Origin: Brevibacterium sp. W7.2
GTDB lineage: Bacteria > Actinomycetota > Actinomycetes > Actinomycetales > Brevibacteriaceae
Assembly (NCBI RefSeq): GCF_018137945.1
Contig: NZ_CP073089.1
Location: 992,001 to 1,056,000, forward strand
Direction of reading: 5' to 3'
Length of the DNA stretch: 64,000 nucleotides
A program made the translations under genes and the position numbers. This document shows positions 42,568-51,323 of the stretch, one piece after another; within the stretch, counting starts at the first letter, position 1, and each line of letters begins with the position of its first letter. The notes under the pieces were generated by a model, which made no database searches, had not been told where the DNA came from, and saw nothing but the letters and a program-made list of their open reading frames with translations.

Positions 42568-44088
42568 ATGAGCACGTTCGCGTATCCGAGTCAGGTGATC
42601 AGGGACGCCGAGGTGCCCCTCCTCGAGGCAGGCGTCCCGCTCATGGCGCGGGCCGCCGGTGCTCTCGCTCGGTATGCCGCGCAGACCCTGCGCTCGACGC
42701 GCGGACAGATCGCCGGATCGCGGGTGTGCGTGCTCGCCGGCCCCGGCAACAACGCCGGCGACGCGCTCTTCGCCGCCGCCTCCCTGGCCCGCCGCGGTGC
42801 CCTCGTCGATGTCATCACCCTCTTCGACCGCACCCATGCCGAGGGACTGACCGCCGCACAGCGTGCGGGAGCAGCTGTCCTCGCCGCCGGTGAGACCGCC
42901 CACGCGGAGGCGCTCACGGCACTCGATCGCGCCGACCTCGTCCTCGACGGCATCCTCGGCACGGGCGGCCGCCGCGGACTGCCGGACTCCGTCACCGCGC
43001 TCATCCGCAACTGGCGGGCCGGCGACCCGACCGGCTCGGTCATCGCCGTCGACGTCCCCTCCGACCTCGACACCTCTGCCGACTCCGCGCCCGATTCCCG
43101 CATCCACGCCGATGCCACGCTGACGTTCGGCGGTCTCAAGGCCGATCTCGTCGACCCCCGGGCCGCCGCCTTCACCGGGGCCGTCGATGTCGTCGACATC
43201 GGGCTCGATCTCGACCCCGCCGAGGCGGTCGCCGAGGTCCTCGACATCGGCGACCTCATCGCCGAGTTCCCCCGCCCCGTCGCCGCCGATCACAAGTACT
43301 CCCGTGGGGTCCTCGGCGTCGTCGCGGGGTCCGCGATGTACCCGGGCGCGGGCGTGCTCACCTCGGGTGCGGCGGTGAACACGGCGGCCGGTATGGTCCG
43401 CTACCTCGGCGACGGCGAGGTCGGGGATCGGATCCTCGACCGGCACGCCGAGGTGGTCCTCGCCGCCGGTCGCATCGATGCCCTCGTCGTCGGGTCGGGG
43501 GATCCCGAGCAGGGGTTCGTCGAGGCCGCGCTCGGCGCGATCGCCGAGACGACGGTGCCGCTCGTCCTCGACGCCGGAGCCCTCGACCTCGTCGGACACG
43601 ACGAGCCCGATGCGAACCGACCGGTCGTCCTCACGCCGCACGCCGGTGAGCTCTCCCGCCTCCTCAGCCGCCTCCTCGGCGAGATCATCACCTCCCGACG
43701 GGTCGCGGCGGACCCCCTGCACTGGGCGCGGAAGGCCGCAGCGGTGACCGGGCACGTCGTCCTCCTCAAAGGCGCGCAGACGGTCATCGCGTGTCCCGAC
43801 GGCTTCGCGGTGCTCCCGTCGCCGGGGCCGGCGAGCCTCGCGACGGCCGGGTCCGGCGACGTCCTCACCGGCATCATCGGCACCCTGCTCGCCGCGGCGC
43901 AGGCCGAGCGGCGTACCCGTGGCGAGGACGGACCGATGCCTGCGCGCGCCGCCGCGCACACGGCCGGCCTCGGCGTGCTGCTCCACAATGCGGCCGGGGA
44001 GCTGTCGATCAACGCCGAACAGCTCGTCACCGCGACCGGCACGGTGACGACCGCCCTCGTCCACGGGGACGGTATCCTTGTCCAGTGA
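42568..44088 (+). CDS. nnr: Bifunctional NAD(P)H-hydrate epimerase / dehydratase
   Basis: Repairs hydrated NAD(P)H. The 506 residues fuse the YjeF_N epimerase domain (about 1-215, with VLAGPGNNAGDALFAA and DGILGTGGRRGL) to the ADP/ATP-dependent dehydratase (about 235-500). The dehydratase has HKYSRGVLGVVAGS, GAAVNTAAGMVRYLG, VLTPHAGELSRLL, VVLLKGAQTVIACPDG and ATAGSGDVLTGIIG. The ATG at 42568 lies 7 bases after the amidohydrolase stop. Its stop overlaps the alr GTG (GTGA). Confidence 0.94.
   Translation: MSTFAYPSQVIRDAEVPLLEAGVPLMARAAGALARYAAQTLRSTRGQIAGSRVCVLAGPGNNAGDALFAAASLARRGALVDVITLFDRTHAEGLTAAQRAGAAVLAAGETAHAEALTALDRADLVLDGILGTGGRRGLPDSVTALIRNWRAGDPTGSVIAVDVPSDLDTSADSAPDSRIHADATLTFGGLKADLVDPRAAAFTGAVDVVDIGLDLDPAEAVAEVLDIGDLIAEFPRPVAADHKYSRGVLGVVAGSAMYPGAGVLTSGAAVNTAAGMVRYLGDGEVGDRILDRHAEVVLAAGRIDALVVGSGDPEQGFVEAALGAIAETTVPLVLDAGALDLVGHDEPDANRPVVLTPHAGELSRLLSRLLGEIITSRRVAADPLHWARKAAAVTGHVVLLKGAQTVIACPDGFAVLPSPGPASLATAGSGDVLTGIIGTLLAAAQAERRTRGEDGPMPARAAAHTAGLGVLLHNAAGELSINAEQLVTATGTVTTALVHGDGILVQ
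44073..44078 (+). promoter_or_regulatory. -10 box TATCCT of alr inside the nnr gene end
   Basis: TATCCT ends 6 bases before the alr GTG (44085). alr can therefore be read both by coupling to nnr and from its own leaderless promoter. Confidence 0.45.
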
Positions 44089-45323
44089 CTTCTCGCGAAT
44101 CCCAGGGCTCTGTCGTCAGAGCTGAGATCGATGCGGCCGCCCTGCGCGCCAATGCCGCCGTCCTCGCTGCGGGAATCGCGCCGGCCAGACTCAAATGCGT
44201 CGTCAAGGCCAATGCGTATGGGCACGGCGTCGACATCGTCGCGACCGCCCTCCACGCCGCCGGACACCGGGAGTTCTGCGTCGCCACCCTCGACGAGGCG
44301 CTGCATCTGCGCGACCTCCTCGGTCCCGATGCGGACATCATGGCCTGGCTCTACGGTCCCGAGTCCGACCTCGACGCCCCGCTGCACGCCGACATCGCCC
44401 TCGGTGTGTCCACGCTCGGGGCCCTCGACCGGATCCTCGAGGCGACCGAGCGGACGGGCACGACCGCGCGGATCCACCTCAAGATCGACAGCGGGCTCGG
44501 ACGCAACGGGCTGACGCCCGACGATGTCGCCGCCGTGCTCGCGAAGCTCAGGGACTGCGCCGCCGCGGACCGCCCCCGCCTCGTCGTCGCCGGGGTCATG
44601 AGCCACTTCGCCGTCGCCGACGAACCCGACCGCCCCGAAACCGCGCAGCAGCAGCAGGTCTTCGACGCCGTGCGCGACGACCTCGTCGCCGTCCTCGACG
44701 CCGCCGGCGGTCGCCTCGGCGAAGTCGACGATCTCGACATCCACATCGCGAACTCTCCGGCCGCGCTCACCCTCCGGCCCGTGCCCGGCACCGCGGCCCG
44801 GGTCGGGCTCGCCCTCTACGGGCTCTCCCCGCTCGAGGACCGGTCGGCTCGGGATCTCGGGCTCACCCCGGTCATGCGCCTCGTCTCGGAGGTCGTCAAC
44901 GTCAAAGACATCCCCGCAGGTCACGGGGCCTCCTACGGGCTGACCTACACCGCGGAGACCGACACGCGGTTCGCTCTCGTCCCCGGCGGGTACGGCGACG
45001 GTCTGCCGCGGTCGGCGTCGAACCGCGCCGCGGTGACGATCCGCGGGCAGCGCTTCCCCGTCATCGGGCGCATCGCCATGGACCAGTTCATCGTCGACGT
45101 CGGCGACGCCGAGGTGGCTGTCGGCGACGAGGTCGTCATCTTCGGCCCCGACGGCCCGAGCGCCGACGAGTGGGGTGCGTGGGCGGACACGATCAACTAC
45201 GAGATCGTCACGCGCATCAGCGCCCGCGTCGACCGCCTCGGCGTCGACGTCACCCGAGCCGATGTCGACGTCGACGGCAGCGGCGTCGACATCGTCGCCG
45301 GCGGGCGTGAGGGGGCGGCATGA
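44085..45323 (+). CDS. alr: Alanine racemase
   Basis: PLP enzyme making D-alanine for peptidoglycan. The 412 residues show the PLP-Lys motif CVVKANAYGHG (Lys near residue 40), IHLKIDSGLGRNGL, VMSHFAVADEPD, ANSPAALTL and GASYGLTY with the second catalytic Tyr. The substrate loop GRIAMDQFIVDVG follows. It ends with ISARVDRL and an Asp/Val-rich tail of about 30 residues. GTG 44085 is preferred because of the overlap with nnr and the upstream -10 box. Confidence 0.95.
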   Translation: MTSRESQGSVVRAEIDAAALRANAAVLAAGIAPARLKCVVKANAYGHGVDIVATALHAAGHREFCVATLDEALHLRDLLGPDADIMAWLYGPESDLDAPLHADIALGVSTLGALDRILEATERTGTTARIHLKIDSGLGRNGLTPDDVAAVLAKLRDCAAADRPRLVVAGVMSHFAVADEPDRPETAQQQQVFDAVRDDLVAVLDAAGGRLGEVDDLDIHIANSPAALTLRPVPGTAARVGLALYGLSPLEDRSARDLGLTPVMRLVSEVVNVKDIPAGHGASYGLTYTAETDTRFALVPGGYGDGLPRSASNRAAVTIRGQRFPVIGRIAMDQFIVDVGDAEVAVGDEVVIFGPDGPSADEWGAWADTINYEIVTRISARVDRLGVDVTRADVDVDGSGVDIVAGGREGAA

Positions 45324-45952
45324 GGATCCGCGTCACCTCCCTGGAGCGGATGCGCGCCCTCGCCGAGGCGGTCGCCGGGCAGCTGCGCGCCGGTGACCTG
45401 CTCATCCTCACCGGCGATCTCGGGGCGGGGAAGACGACGTTCACGCAGTCCCTCGGCGCCGGCCTCGGAGTCGCGGGGCGGATCACCTCGCCGACGTTCG
45501 TCATCGCGCGCGAGCACCCGTCGACCCACGGCGGGCCCGCGCTCGTCCACGTCGATGCCTACCGCCTCGGTGCCGCCGAGGAGCTCTCCGACCTCGACCT
45601 CGACTCGGAGCTCGAGGAGTCGGTGACCGTCGTCGAGTGGGGCGAGGGACTGGCCGAGCAGCTGAGCGCCGACTATCTCGATCTCACGATCACCCATCCC
45701 GGCACCGCCGATGCGGACGACCCTGATTCGTTGGACGCCGGGGCGGGCAGCGCTGACTCAGGCAGCGCCGAGGCGACCGGCGACTTCGACCTCGACGATC
45801 CCGCCGATGACGACTACCTCGTCGATGAGAACCGCACCGTCGACGTCGTCGGCCACGGGCCCGGATGGGAGCGCCGCCTCGGTGGCCTCGCCACGGCGAT
45901 CCGCACCGCCGGATTCGACGTCGCCGATGCTCCCGGGGACGACGGGTCGTAA
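45320..45952 (+). CDS. tsaE: tRNA t6A synthesis ATPase TsaE
   Basis: P-loop partner of TsaB-TsaD in threonylcarbamoyl-adenosine modification of tRNA. Visible are LTGDLGAGKTTFTQSLGAGLG (near residue 33), SPTFVIAREHPS, HVDAYRLGAAEEL and VVEWGEGLAEQL. At 210 residues it is longer than usual (~150). An acidic Asp/Ala/Ser/Gly-rich insert (about 133-175) precedes the C-terminal strand VDVVGHGPGWERRL. The ATG overlaps the alr stop (ATGA). Confidence 0.92.
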   Translation: MRIRVTSLERMRALAEAVAGQLRAGDLLILTGDLGAGKTTFTQSLGAGLGVAGRITSPTFVIAREHPSTHGGPALVHVDAYRLGAAEELSDLDLDSELEESVTVVEWGEGLAEQLSADYLDLTITHPGTADADDPDSLDAGAGSADSGSAEATGDFDLDDPADDDYLVDENRTVDVVGHGPGWERRLGGLATAIRTAGFDVADAPGDDGS

Positions 45953-45964
45953 GGAGGACCACGC

Positions 45965-46693
45965 ATGATCATTCTCGGAATCGACACCTCACAGGCCGCC
46001 TCGGTGGCGCTCGTCGACACCGACTCGGGGGAGGTGCTCGCGGCGGAACAGGCCGATGACCAGCGCCGACACGTCGAGTTCATCGGACCGGCGCTCGAGC
46101 GCGTGCTCGCCCATCCCGCGGTGCCCGACCTCGTCGTCACCGGCACCGGGCCGGGGCCGTTCACCGGTCTGCGGGTCGGCATCGCCGCGGGCATCGCCGT
46201 CGGTCTCGCGCGCGGCATCCCCGTTCACGGCCTCCATTCGCAGGCGGCGATCGCCGAGGAGTTCCGCCGGCTGCTCGTGCCTCCCGATGCTGGTGACACC
46301 GGCACGTCGGGCTTCATCGGCGGTGACTCGGGACTCGTCCTCATCGCCGGGGACGCGCGCCGCAAGGAGGTCTACGCGAGCGTGTACTCGCCCGCCGCCG
46401 AACTCGTCGCCGGTCCCCTCGTCGCGAAACCCGCCGACCTCGCCGCGGAGTTGACCGCCCTCGGCGTCGACGACGCGGCGGTCGGCGAGCGTCTCGGGCG
46501 CGGCTTCGCCCTCTACTCCGACCTCCTCGGCGCCTCGACCCGATCCGACATCGTCGACCCGCGGGCCGAGTTCCTCGCCTTCGCCGCCGCCCGTGAGCTC
46601 GCGGCGGGCCGGGAGCTCGGCGAACCGGTCCCCGAATACCTCCGCGAGCCCGATGCCGCTGCGACGCCCGTGCGCCAGAGCACGCTCAAGTAG
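45965..46693 (+). CDS. tsaB: tRNA t6A synthesis protein TsaB
   Basis: ASKHA-fold scaffold that pairs with TsaD. The 242 residues show MIILGIDTSQAASVALVD, LAHPAVPDLVVTGTGPGPFTGLRVGIAAGIAVGLARGIPVHGL and VLIAGDARRKEVYASVY. The strong ribosome binding site AAGGAGGA follows the tsaE stop directly. rimI follows 6 bases later. Confidence 0.94.
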   Translation: MIILGIDTSQAASVALVDTDSGEVLAAEQADDQRRHVEFIGPALERVLAHPAVPDLVVTGTGPGPFTGLRVGIAAGIAVGLARGIPVHGLHSQAAIAEEFRRLLVPPDAGDTGTSGFIGGDSGLVLIAGDARRKEVYASVYSPAAELVAGPLVAKPADLAAELTALGVDDAAVGERLGRGFALYSDLLGASTRSDIVDPRAEFLAFAAARELAAGRELGEPVPEYLREPDAAATPVRQSTLK

Positions 46694-46699
46694 CCGTCG

Positions 46700-47197
46700 A
46701 TGCTCCCCGTGCAGATCGCCGACCTTCCCTGGTGGGACCTCGCCGAGGTGGCCGAGGCCGATGCGCGCATCTTCGGCCCCACCGCCTGGACCGTCCAGTA
46801 CTACTGGGCGGTGCGGGCCCAACAGGGCACGGCGATGTTCGCCGCGCGTCTCCCGGAGGTCGGGGAGGACGAGACGGTGACCGGTGGGCCTCCCGATCAT
46901 GCGTCTTCTGGAGAGCTCGCGGGCTGGGTGGTCATGTCGGCGATCGGCGCGGAAGCCGATGTCATGACGATCGCGACTACCGAGGCGGCCCGCGGACGCG
47001 GGGTCGGTCGCAGTCTCCTCGCCGCTGGGCTCGACTGGGCGGCCCGTCAGGGTGCCGAGGTCGTCCACCTCGAGGTCGCCGACGGCAATGACGCGGCGCT
47101 CGGTCTCTATCGGTCGCTCGGCTTCGAGGAATGGGGCAGGCGCCCCGACTACTATCCGGGCGCCGACGCGATCCTCATGCGCCGTAGCCTGCGCTAG
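46700..47197 (+). CDS. rimI: GNAT N-acetyltransferase RimI-like
   Basis: Acetyltransferase of 165 residues; RimI acetylates the N-terminus of ribosomal protein S18. The acetyl-CoA motif RGRGVGRSLLAAGLDWA lies near residue 98, followed by VVHLEVADGNDAALGLYRSLGFEEWGRRPDYY, the RimI-type end with the catalytic Tyr region. The assignment rests on both the fold and its position directly after tsaB. Confidence 0.87.
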   Translation: MLPVQIADLPWWDLAEVAEADARIFGPTAWTVQYYWAVRAQQGTAMFAARLPEVGEDETVTGGPPDHASSGELAGWVVMSAIGAEADVMTIATTEAARGRGVGRSLLAAGLDWAARQGAEVVHLEVADGNDAALGLYRSLGFEEWGRRPDYYPGADAILMRRSLR

Positions 47198-47240
47198 CGA
47201 CGTCGCCTCGAGCGAATGAGCCCGCGGCCTGACGCGGGTC

Positions 47241-47885
47241 TTACGCGACCGGCGCGGACCGGTCGGTGAGCTCGGAGAGCAGCGCCCCGTTGAGGTCGAA
47301 GGCCCGCAGCGTCTCGGCGATGACGGCCTCTTCGTCGCCGTCGGTCGCCGCGACCTCGTCGAGACGACCGCGATAGGCGTCCTTGTACGGTTTTCCCTTG
47401 CCCAGTGCGGTGAAGTCCCACATCGTCAGCGCCTCCTCGGGAAGGCCGTAATGCCTGCCCATGAGGGTGCCGATCGCCTGTCCGCCGGAGAGATCGCCGA
47501 GGTAGCGGGTGTAATGGTGCGCGATCATCTGCTCGGGGGTGCCGAGGGCGGCGAGATGATCGGCATAGGCCCGGGCACTCGTCGTCACCGCGATCCCGGA
47601 GACGTCGATGCCGTCGACGCGATCGAGGGCGGCGAGGTCGGCGCTGATCCGCGCGGAGCGCTCGAGCCGGGGGTCGTGGAACGGGGCGAACACCGGATCG
47701 GCGGCGAAGTCACGGGCCCGTGCCTCGAGGGCTGCGTAGATGACCTCGTACTGCGTGAGCAGCGTCGCGTATGCGACCGCATCGAGCCGGCCCTCCATGA
47801 GCTCGACCATGAAGTCCGTGTGCTCGACCTCGTCGTGGATCGTCGCCGTGCTGCCCTTGAGACGAGCGGAGAACGGGTCGGTCAT
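47241..47885 (-). CDS. Heme oxygenase, HmuO-like
   Basis: Degrades heme to biliverdin, CO and iron. The 214 residues show the proximal-His region STATIHDEVEHTDFM (His near residue 17), a heme-pocket stretch HHYTRYLGDLSGGQAIG with the distal-helix glycines (near 133-147), and DLNGALLSEL at the end. The length fits HmuO (~215). The start ATG 47885 has AGAGGAG upstream, with a minus-strand -10 TAGACT near 47917-47922. I see no IdeR box in front of it. It lies against the strand of the surrounding tsa genes. Confidence 0.92.
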   Translation of the reverse strand: MTDPFSARLKGSTATIHDEVEHTDFMVELMEGRLDAVAYATLLTQYEVIYAALEARARDFAADPVFAPFHDPRLERSARISADLAALDRVDGIDVSGIAVTTSARAYADHLAALGTPEQMIAHHYTRYLGDLSGGQAIGTLMGRHYGLPEEALTMWDFTALGKGKPYKDAYRGRLDEVAATDGDEEAVIAETLRAFDLNGALLSELTDRSAPVA

Positions 47886-48003
47886 GGCTGCTCCTCTGAT
47901 GTCGCCGGGTGGACAGAGTCTATCGCGGCAGGCTCCGTGAGCGCTGGGTTCGCACCGCCTCCATCCTCAACCCGACCTGAGGACGGAGGACCGCCTCGGC
48001 GAG

Positions 48004-48009
48004 TAGGGT
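48004..48009 (+). promoter_or_regulatory. -10 box TAGGGT of the aldo-keto reductase, leaderless
   Basis: TAGGGT lies 6 bases before the ATG at 48016. GGAGG between them could also act as a short-spaced Shine-Dalgarno. Confidence 0.45.
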
Positions 48010-48015
48010 GGAGGC

Positions 48016-48963
48016 ATGACACGAGTGCAACTGGCAGACACGAATCTCATGGTTCACCCCCTGCAGCTGGGCGGCAATCCGTTCGGGTGGGGCGCTGATC
48101 GGGACGAGAGCTTCGCCGTCCTCGATGCCTACGCCGAGGCGGGAGGCAATTTCATCGACACCGCCGATGCCTACTCGGTCTGGGTCGAGGGCAACTCGGG
48201 TGGGGAGTCGGAGACGATCATCGGCGAATGGATGGCCGCCCGCGGCAACCGCGACGAGATGGTCATCGCGACGAAGGTCGGCATGCTCCCGAAGCAGAAG
48301 GGGCTCGACCCGGTCAACATCCGTGAGGCCCTCGATGCCTCACTGCGTCGGCTCGGCACGGACCGCGTCGACCTCTACTACGCGCACATCGATGACGAGA
48401 AGGTCGACCAGGTCGCCGTCGCGGAGACGTTCGACGCGCTCGTCCGCTCGGGCAAGGTCAGCTACCTCGGCGCCTCGAACTTCTCCCTCGACCGGCTGAA
48501 GTCGGCGATGAAGATCAGCGAGAAGTACTCGCTCGCGCACTACCGGGTCGTCCAGGACAAGTTCAACCTCGTCTCCCGGGCCGCCGTCGATGCCGACAAG
48601 CAGGAGTACCTCCGCAGCCGCGGCATCGCCGAACTGCCCTACCACTCGCTGGCCTCGGGCTTCCTCACCGGCAAGCACACCGGCGGAGACGCCACCGGCA
48701 GCGTCCGCGGTGAACGGGTCGGAGACCTCCTCGATGACCAGAACGCCCTCCGCGCCCTCGAAGTCCTCCACGATGTCGCCGCCTCCCACGATGCGTCGAT
48801 GACCGCGACCGCGATCGCCTGGCAGCTCAGCCATGACTTCATTCCCTCGACGATCGCCTCGGCGCGGGTGCCCGAGCAGCTCACCGAGCTCCTCGCCGGC
48901 ACCGAGCTCACCCTCACCGATGCCGAGATCGCGCAGCTCGACGACGCGTGGGCCGACGCATGA
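48016..48963 (+). CDS. Aldo/keto reductase
   Basis: NADPH-dependent oxidoreductase of 315 residues. The catalytic tetrad is visible: Asp and Tyr in FIDTADAYSVW (near residues 47-55), Lys in VIATKVGML (near 85) and His in YYAHIDDEK (near 118). The cofactor site includes GASNFSLDRLKS and the C-terminal STIASARVPEQLTEL. The family acts on many carbonyls and the substrate is unknown. It starts a tight run of four overlapping genes ending at the NUDIX hydrolase. Confidence 0.92.
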   Translation: MTRVQLADTNLMVHPLQLGGNPFGWGADRDESFAVLDAYAEAGGNFIDTADAYSVWVEGNSGGESETIIGEWMAARGNRDEMVIATKVGMLPKQKGLDPVNIREALDASLRRLGTDRVDLYYAHIDDEKVDQVAVAETFDALVRSGKVSYLGASNFSLDRLKSAMKISEKYSLAHYRVVQDKFNLVSRAAVDADKQEYLRSRGIAELPYHSLASGFLTGKHTGGDATGSVRGERVGDLLDDQNALRALEVLHDVAASHDASMTATAIAWQLSHDFIPSTIASARVPEQLTELLAGTELTLTDAEIAQLDDAWADA

Positions 48964-49628
48964 TCGCGCCCGATCCGCGCCTTGTGACCTGGGAGAACGG
49001 CACCGACCTCGTCATCGAGCTGCCGCTGACGGTGACGCCGGCGGCGGCGTGGGCACGCCTGACCGACGGGGAGCGCGCCGGTGACTGGTTCGCTCCCTTC
49101 ACCGTCGACGGCGACTCCGTGTCCTTCGACCTCGGCGTCTCCGAACTCGGGCAGACCGAACTCGTCGGGGAGATCCTCAGCTGCGAGGACGAGGAGCACG
49201 TCCTCGTCGAGTTCGTCGAATTCGGCGTCCTCGGCATCCAGCTGCTGCCCGTCGCGGTCGATGCCGCCGCCGCGTCTGCTGACCCGTCGCTGGGTCCGGA
49301 GGCGGCGACCGTGGCTGCCGCGGATGAGACCGACGGCACCGTCCTCGTGTTCACCCAGTCGGCCACCGACGCCGAGGCGGCCCGCCAGAAGGCCGCCGAC
49401 TTCGGTCCGATGTGGGACACGCACCTGCGGATGTTCGCCCGCAGCCTCGGCGTCGAGGCGCCTGAGGCCGACGACGACGACCTGCTGCGCACGTACGCCG
49501 ACCTCGAACTCGAGGTCGATGACGCCGCTGAGGACGACCTCGGCGATCCGGATCTCGACGATCTCGGGACCGCTGAACCGGAGGACGCCCGCGTCGGCGA
49601 GCCGCACCGCGGTACGGAGAGCCGATGA
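48960..49628 (+). CDS. START/AHSA1-like (SRPBCC) protein with acidic tail
   Basis: Protein of 222 residues. The core (about 1-170) fits the helix-grip SRPBCC fold: [31 protein letters not shown] at the start and [24 protein letters not shown] in the long C-terminal helix. A low-complexity Ala/Asp stretch interrupts the fold near residue 105. The last 50 residues are very acidic. The ATG overlaps the reductase stop, and its own stop overlaps tsaD (both ATGA). Function is unknown. Confidence 0.78.
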   Translation: MIAPDPRLVTWENGTDLVIELPLTVTPAAAWARLTDGERAGDWFAPFTVDGDSVSFDLGVSELGQTELVGEILSCEDEEHVLVEFVEFGVLGIQLLPVAVDAAAASADPSLGPEAATVAAADETDGTVLVFTQSATDAEAARQKAADFGPMWDTHLRMFARSLGVEAPEADDDDLLRTYADLELEVDDAAEDDLGDPDLDDLGTAEPEDARVGEPHRGTESR

Positions 49629-50704
49629 GCGACCCCCTCGTCCTCGGCATCGAATCCTCGTGCGACGAGACCGGGGTCGGCATCGTGCGCGGGCGCACGC
49701 TGCTGACGAACACGGTGTCGTCGTCGATGGACGACCATATCCGGTTCGGCGGAGTCGTCCCCGAGGTCGCCTCCCGCGCCCACGTCCAGGCGATCGGTCC
49801 CGCGATCGTCGCCGCGTGCGATGAGGCCGGGGTCGCCCTCGGCGATCTCGACGCGATCGCGGTGACCGCAGGACCCGGACTGTCCGGGGCGCTCATGGTC
49901 GGCGTGGGCGCCGCGAAGGGACTGGCCACGGCGCTTGGGCTGCCGCTCTACGGCGTCAACCATCTCGCCGCCCACGTCGCCGTCGACCTCGTCGCCGACG
50001 ACATCGACGGTCTGCGGACGCCGACGATCGCCCTGCTCGTCTCGGGCGGGCACACGGAGATCCTCCGCATCGGCGACATCGTCGACGACATCGAGCTCCT
50101 CGGGGCGACGATCGACGATGCCGCCGGTGAGGCGTTCGACAAGACTGCTCGGCTGCTCGGGCTGAGCTACCCCGGGGGCCCGAACATCTCGAAGGCCGCG
50201 CTCGGCCTCCTCGACGGCACGGGTGTGCCCGGTGACCGCACGGCGGTGCGGTTCCCGCGCGGGCTTGCGAAGAAGGACGATCTGCGCGATCCCGAGCGTC
50301 GGTTCAACTTCTCCTTCTCCGGGCTCAAGACTGCGGCCCTGCGTGAGGTGACGAAGGCTGAGGCACTCGGCAGCGACCTGAGGGTGGCCGACATCGCCGC
50401 CGGGTTCGAAGACGCCGTCGTCGACGTCCTCGTGACGAAGACCCTACTCGCCGCCTCTGACACGGGCATCGACCACGTCGTCCTCGGGGGCGGGGTGGCG
50501 GCGAACGCGCACCTGCGCGAGGTGCTGGCCGCCCGCTGCGCCGAGGCGGGTGTGACACTGAGGGTGCCTCCGCTCAGCCTCTGCACCGACAACGGGGCGA
50601 TGGTCGCCGCACTCGGTGCGGAACTCGTCTCCCGCGGTGCCGCCCCGAGCGATCTCGGCTTGGCCGCGGTCTCGTCGTTGGATGTCGATGATGTCCTCGT
50701 CTGA
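49625..50704 (+). CDS. tsaD: tRNA t6A transferase TsaD
   Basis: Transfers threonylcarbamoyl to A37 of tRNA. The 359 residues show [15 protein letters not shown], the metal motif [12 protein letters not shown] (H-x3-H near residue 113), [63 protein letters not shown] and [13 protein letters not shown]. The length is standard. It is separated from tsaE/tsaB/rimI by the heme oxygenase, reductase and SRPBCC genes. Confidence 0.97.
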   Translation: MSDPLVLGIESSCDETGVGIVRGRTLLTNTVSSSMDDHIRFGGVVPEVASRAHVQAIGPAIVAACDEAGVALGDLDAIAVTAGPGLSGALMVGVGAAKGLATALGLPLYGVNHLAAHVAVDLVADDIDGLRTPTIALLVSGGHTEILRIGDIVDDIELLGATIDDAAGEAFDKTARLLGLSYPGGPNISKAALGLLDGTGVPGDRTAVRFPRGLAKKDDLRDPERRFNFSFSGLKTAALREVTKAEALGSDLRVADIAAGFEDAVVDVLVTKTLLAASDTGIDHVVLGGGVAANAHLREVLAARCAEAGVTLRVPPLSLCTDNGAMVAALGAELVSRGAAPSDLGLAAVSSLDVDDVLV

Positions 50705-51275
50705 CGGAGCCCGACGCTCTGACGAGGCCCCGGAAGACGCGACCGCGAACCACTCCGGTGAGGCCTCCTCGCCCGCCCGGTCAGAGCGCCTGCCCGACTC
50801 CCTGCCGCCTCGGCGCTCGGGTGACGGGTGGACCGTCGGCTCCGACGGAGAGAAGCACTGGGGTCTCAACGGCGCGGCCGGACTCATGCTCATCGACCCC
50901 GATCGCGGAGTGCTCATGCAGCACCGGGCGCTGTGGTCGGTGGCCGGCGGCACGTGGGGATTCCCCGGCGGGGCCCGCGACATGGGGGAGTCGGCGATCG
51001 ATGCCGCGATCCGCGAATCCCACGAGGAGGCGGGTGTGCCCGATCCCGAGGGCAACGACTTCACGATCGTCGACTGCCATGTCCTCAACCTCGGCACATG
51101 GTCGTACACGACGGTCATCGCGAAGACCCTGCGGCACCTCGAGCCGGTGATCAACGATCCTGAGAGCATCGAGCTGCGCTGGGTGCCGCTCGACGAACTC
51201 CGCGACCTCGATCTCCACCCGGGGGTGGAGGCGAGCCTGCCGGAACTCGAAGAGCTCCTCGCCCCGCACCTCTAG
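50691..51275 (+). CDS. NUDIX hydrolase
   Basis: Hydrolase of 194 residues acting on nucleoside-diphosphate-linked substrates. After a disordered N-terminus (about 1-50), the NUDIX box reads [24 protein letters not shown], matching G-x5-E-x7-RE-U-x-EE-x-[21 protein letters not shown] follows near the end. The start overlaps the tsaD end by 14 bases (ATG 50691). The substrate is unknown; it could be mutagenic nucleotides, as in MutT. Confidence 0.87.
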   Translation: MSSSDGARRSDEAPEDATANHSGEASSPARSERLPDSLPPRRSGDGWTVGSDGEKHWGLNGAAGLMLIDPDRGVLMQHRALWSVAGGTWGFPGGARDMGESAIDAAIRESHEEAGVPDPEGNDFTIVDCHVLNLGTWSYTTVIAKTLRHLEPVINDPESIELRWVPLDELRDLDLHPGVEASLPELEELLAPHL

Positions 51276-51297
51276 GCAGCCCGCACCTCTAGGCAGC
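51264..51297. repeat. 17-bp perfect duplication at the NUDIX stop codon
   Basis: CCGCACCTCTAGGCAGC occurs twice in tandem (51264 and 51281). The first copy includes the TAG stop codon of the NUDIX gene. Confidence 0.9.
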
Positions 51298-51323
51298 CCC
51301 GGCCCGCGAGCAGGCCCCGCGCC

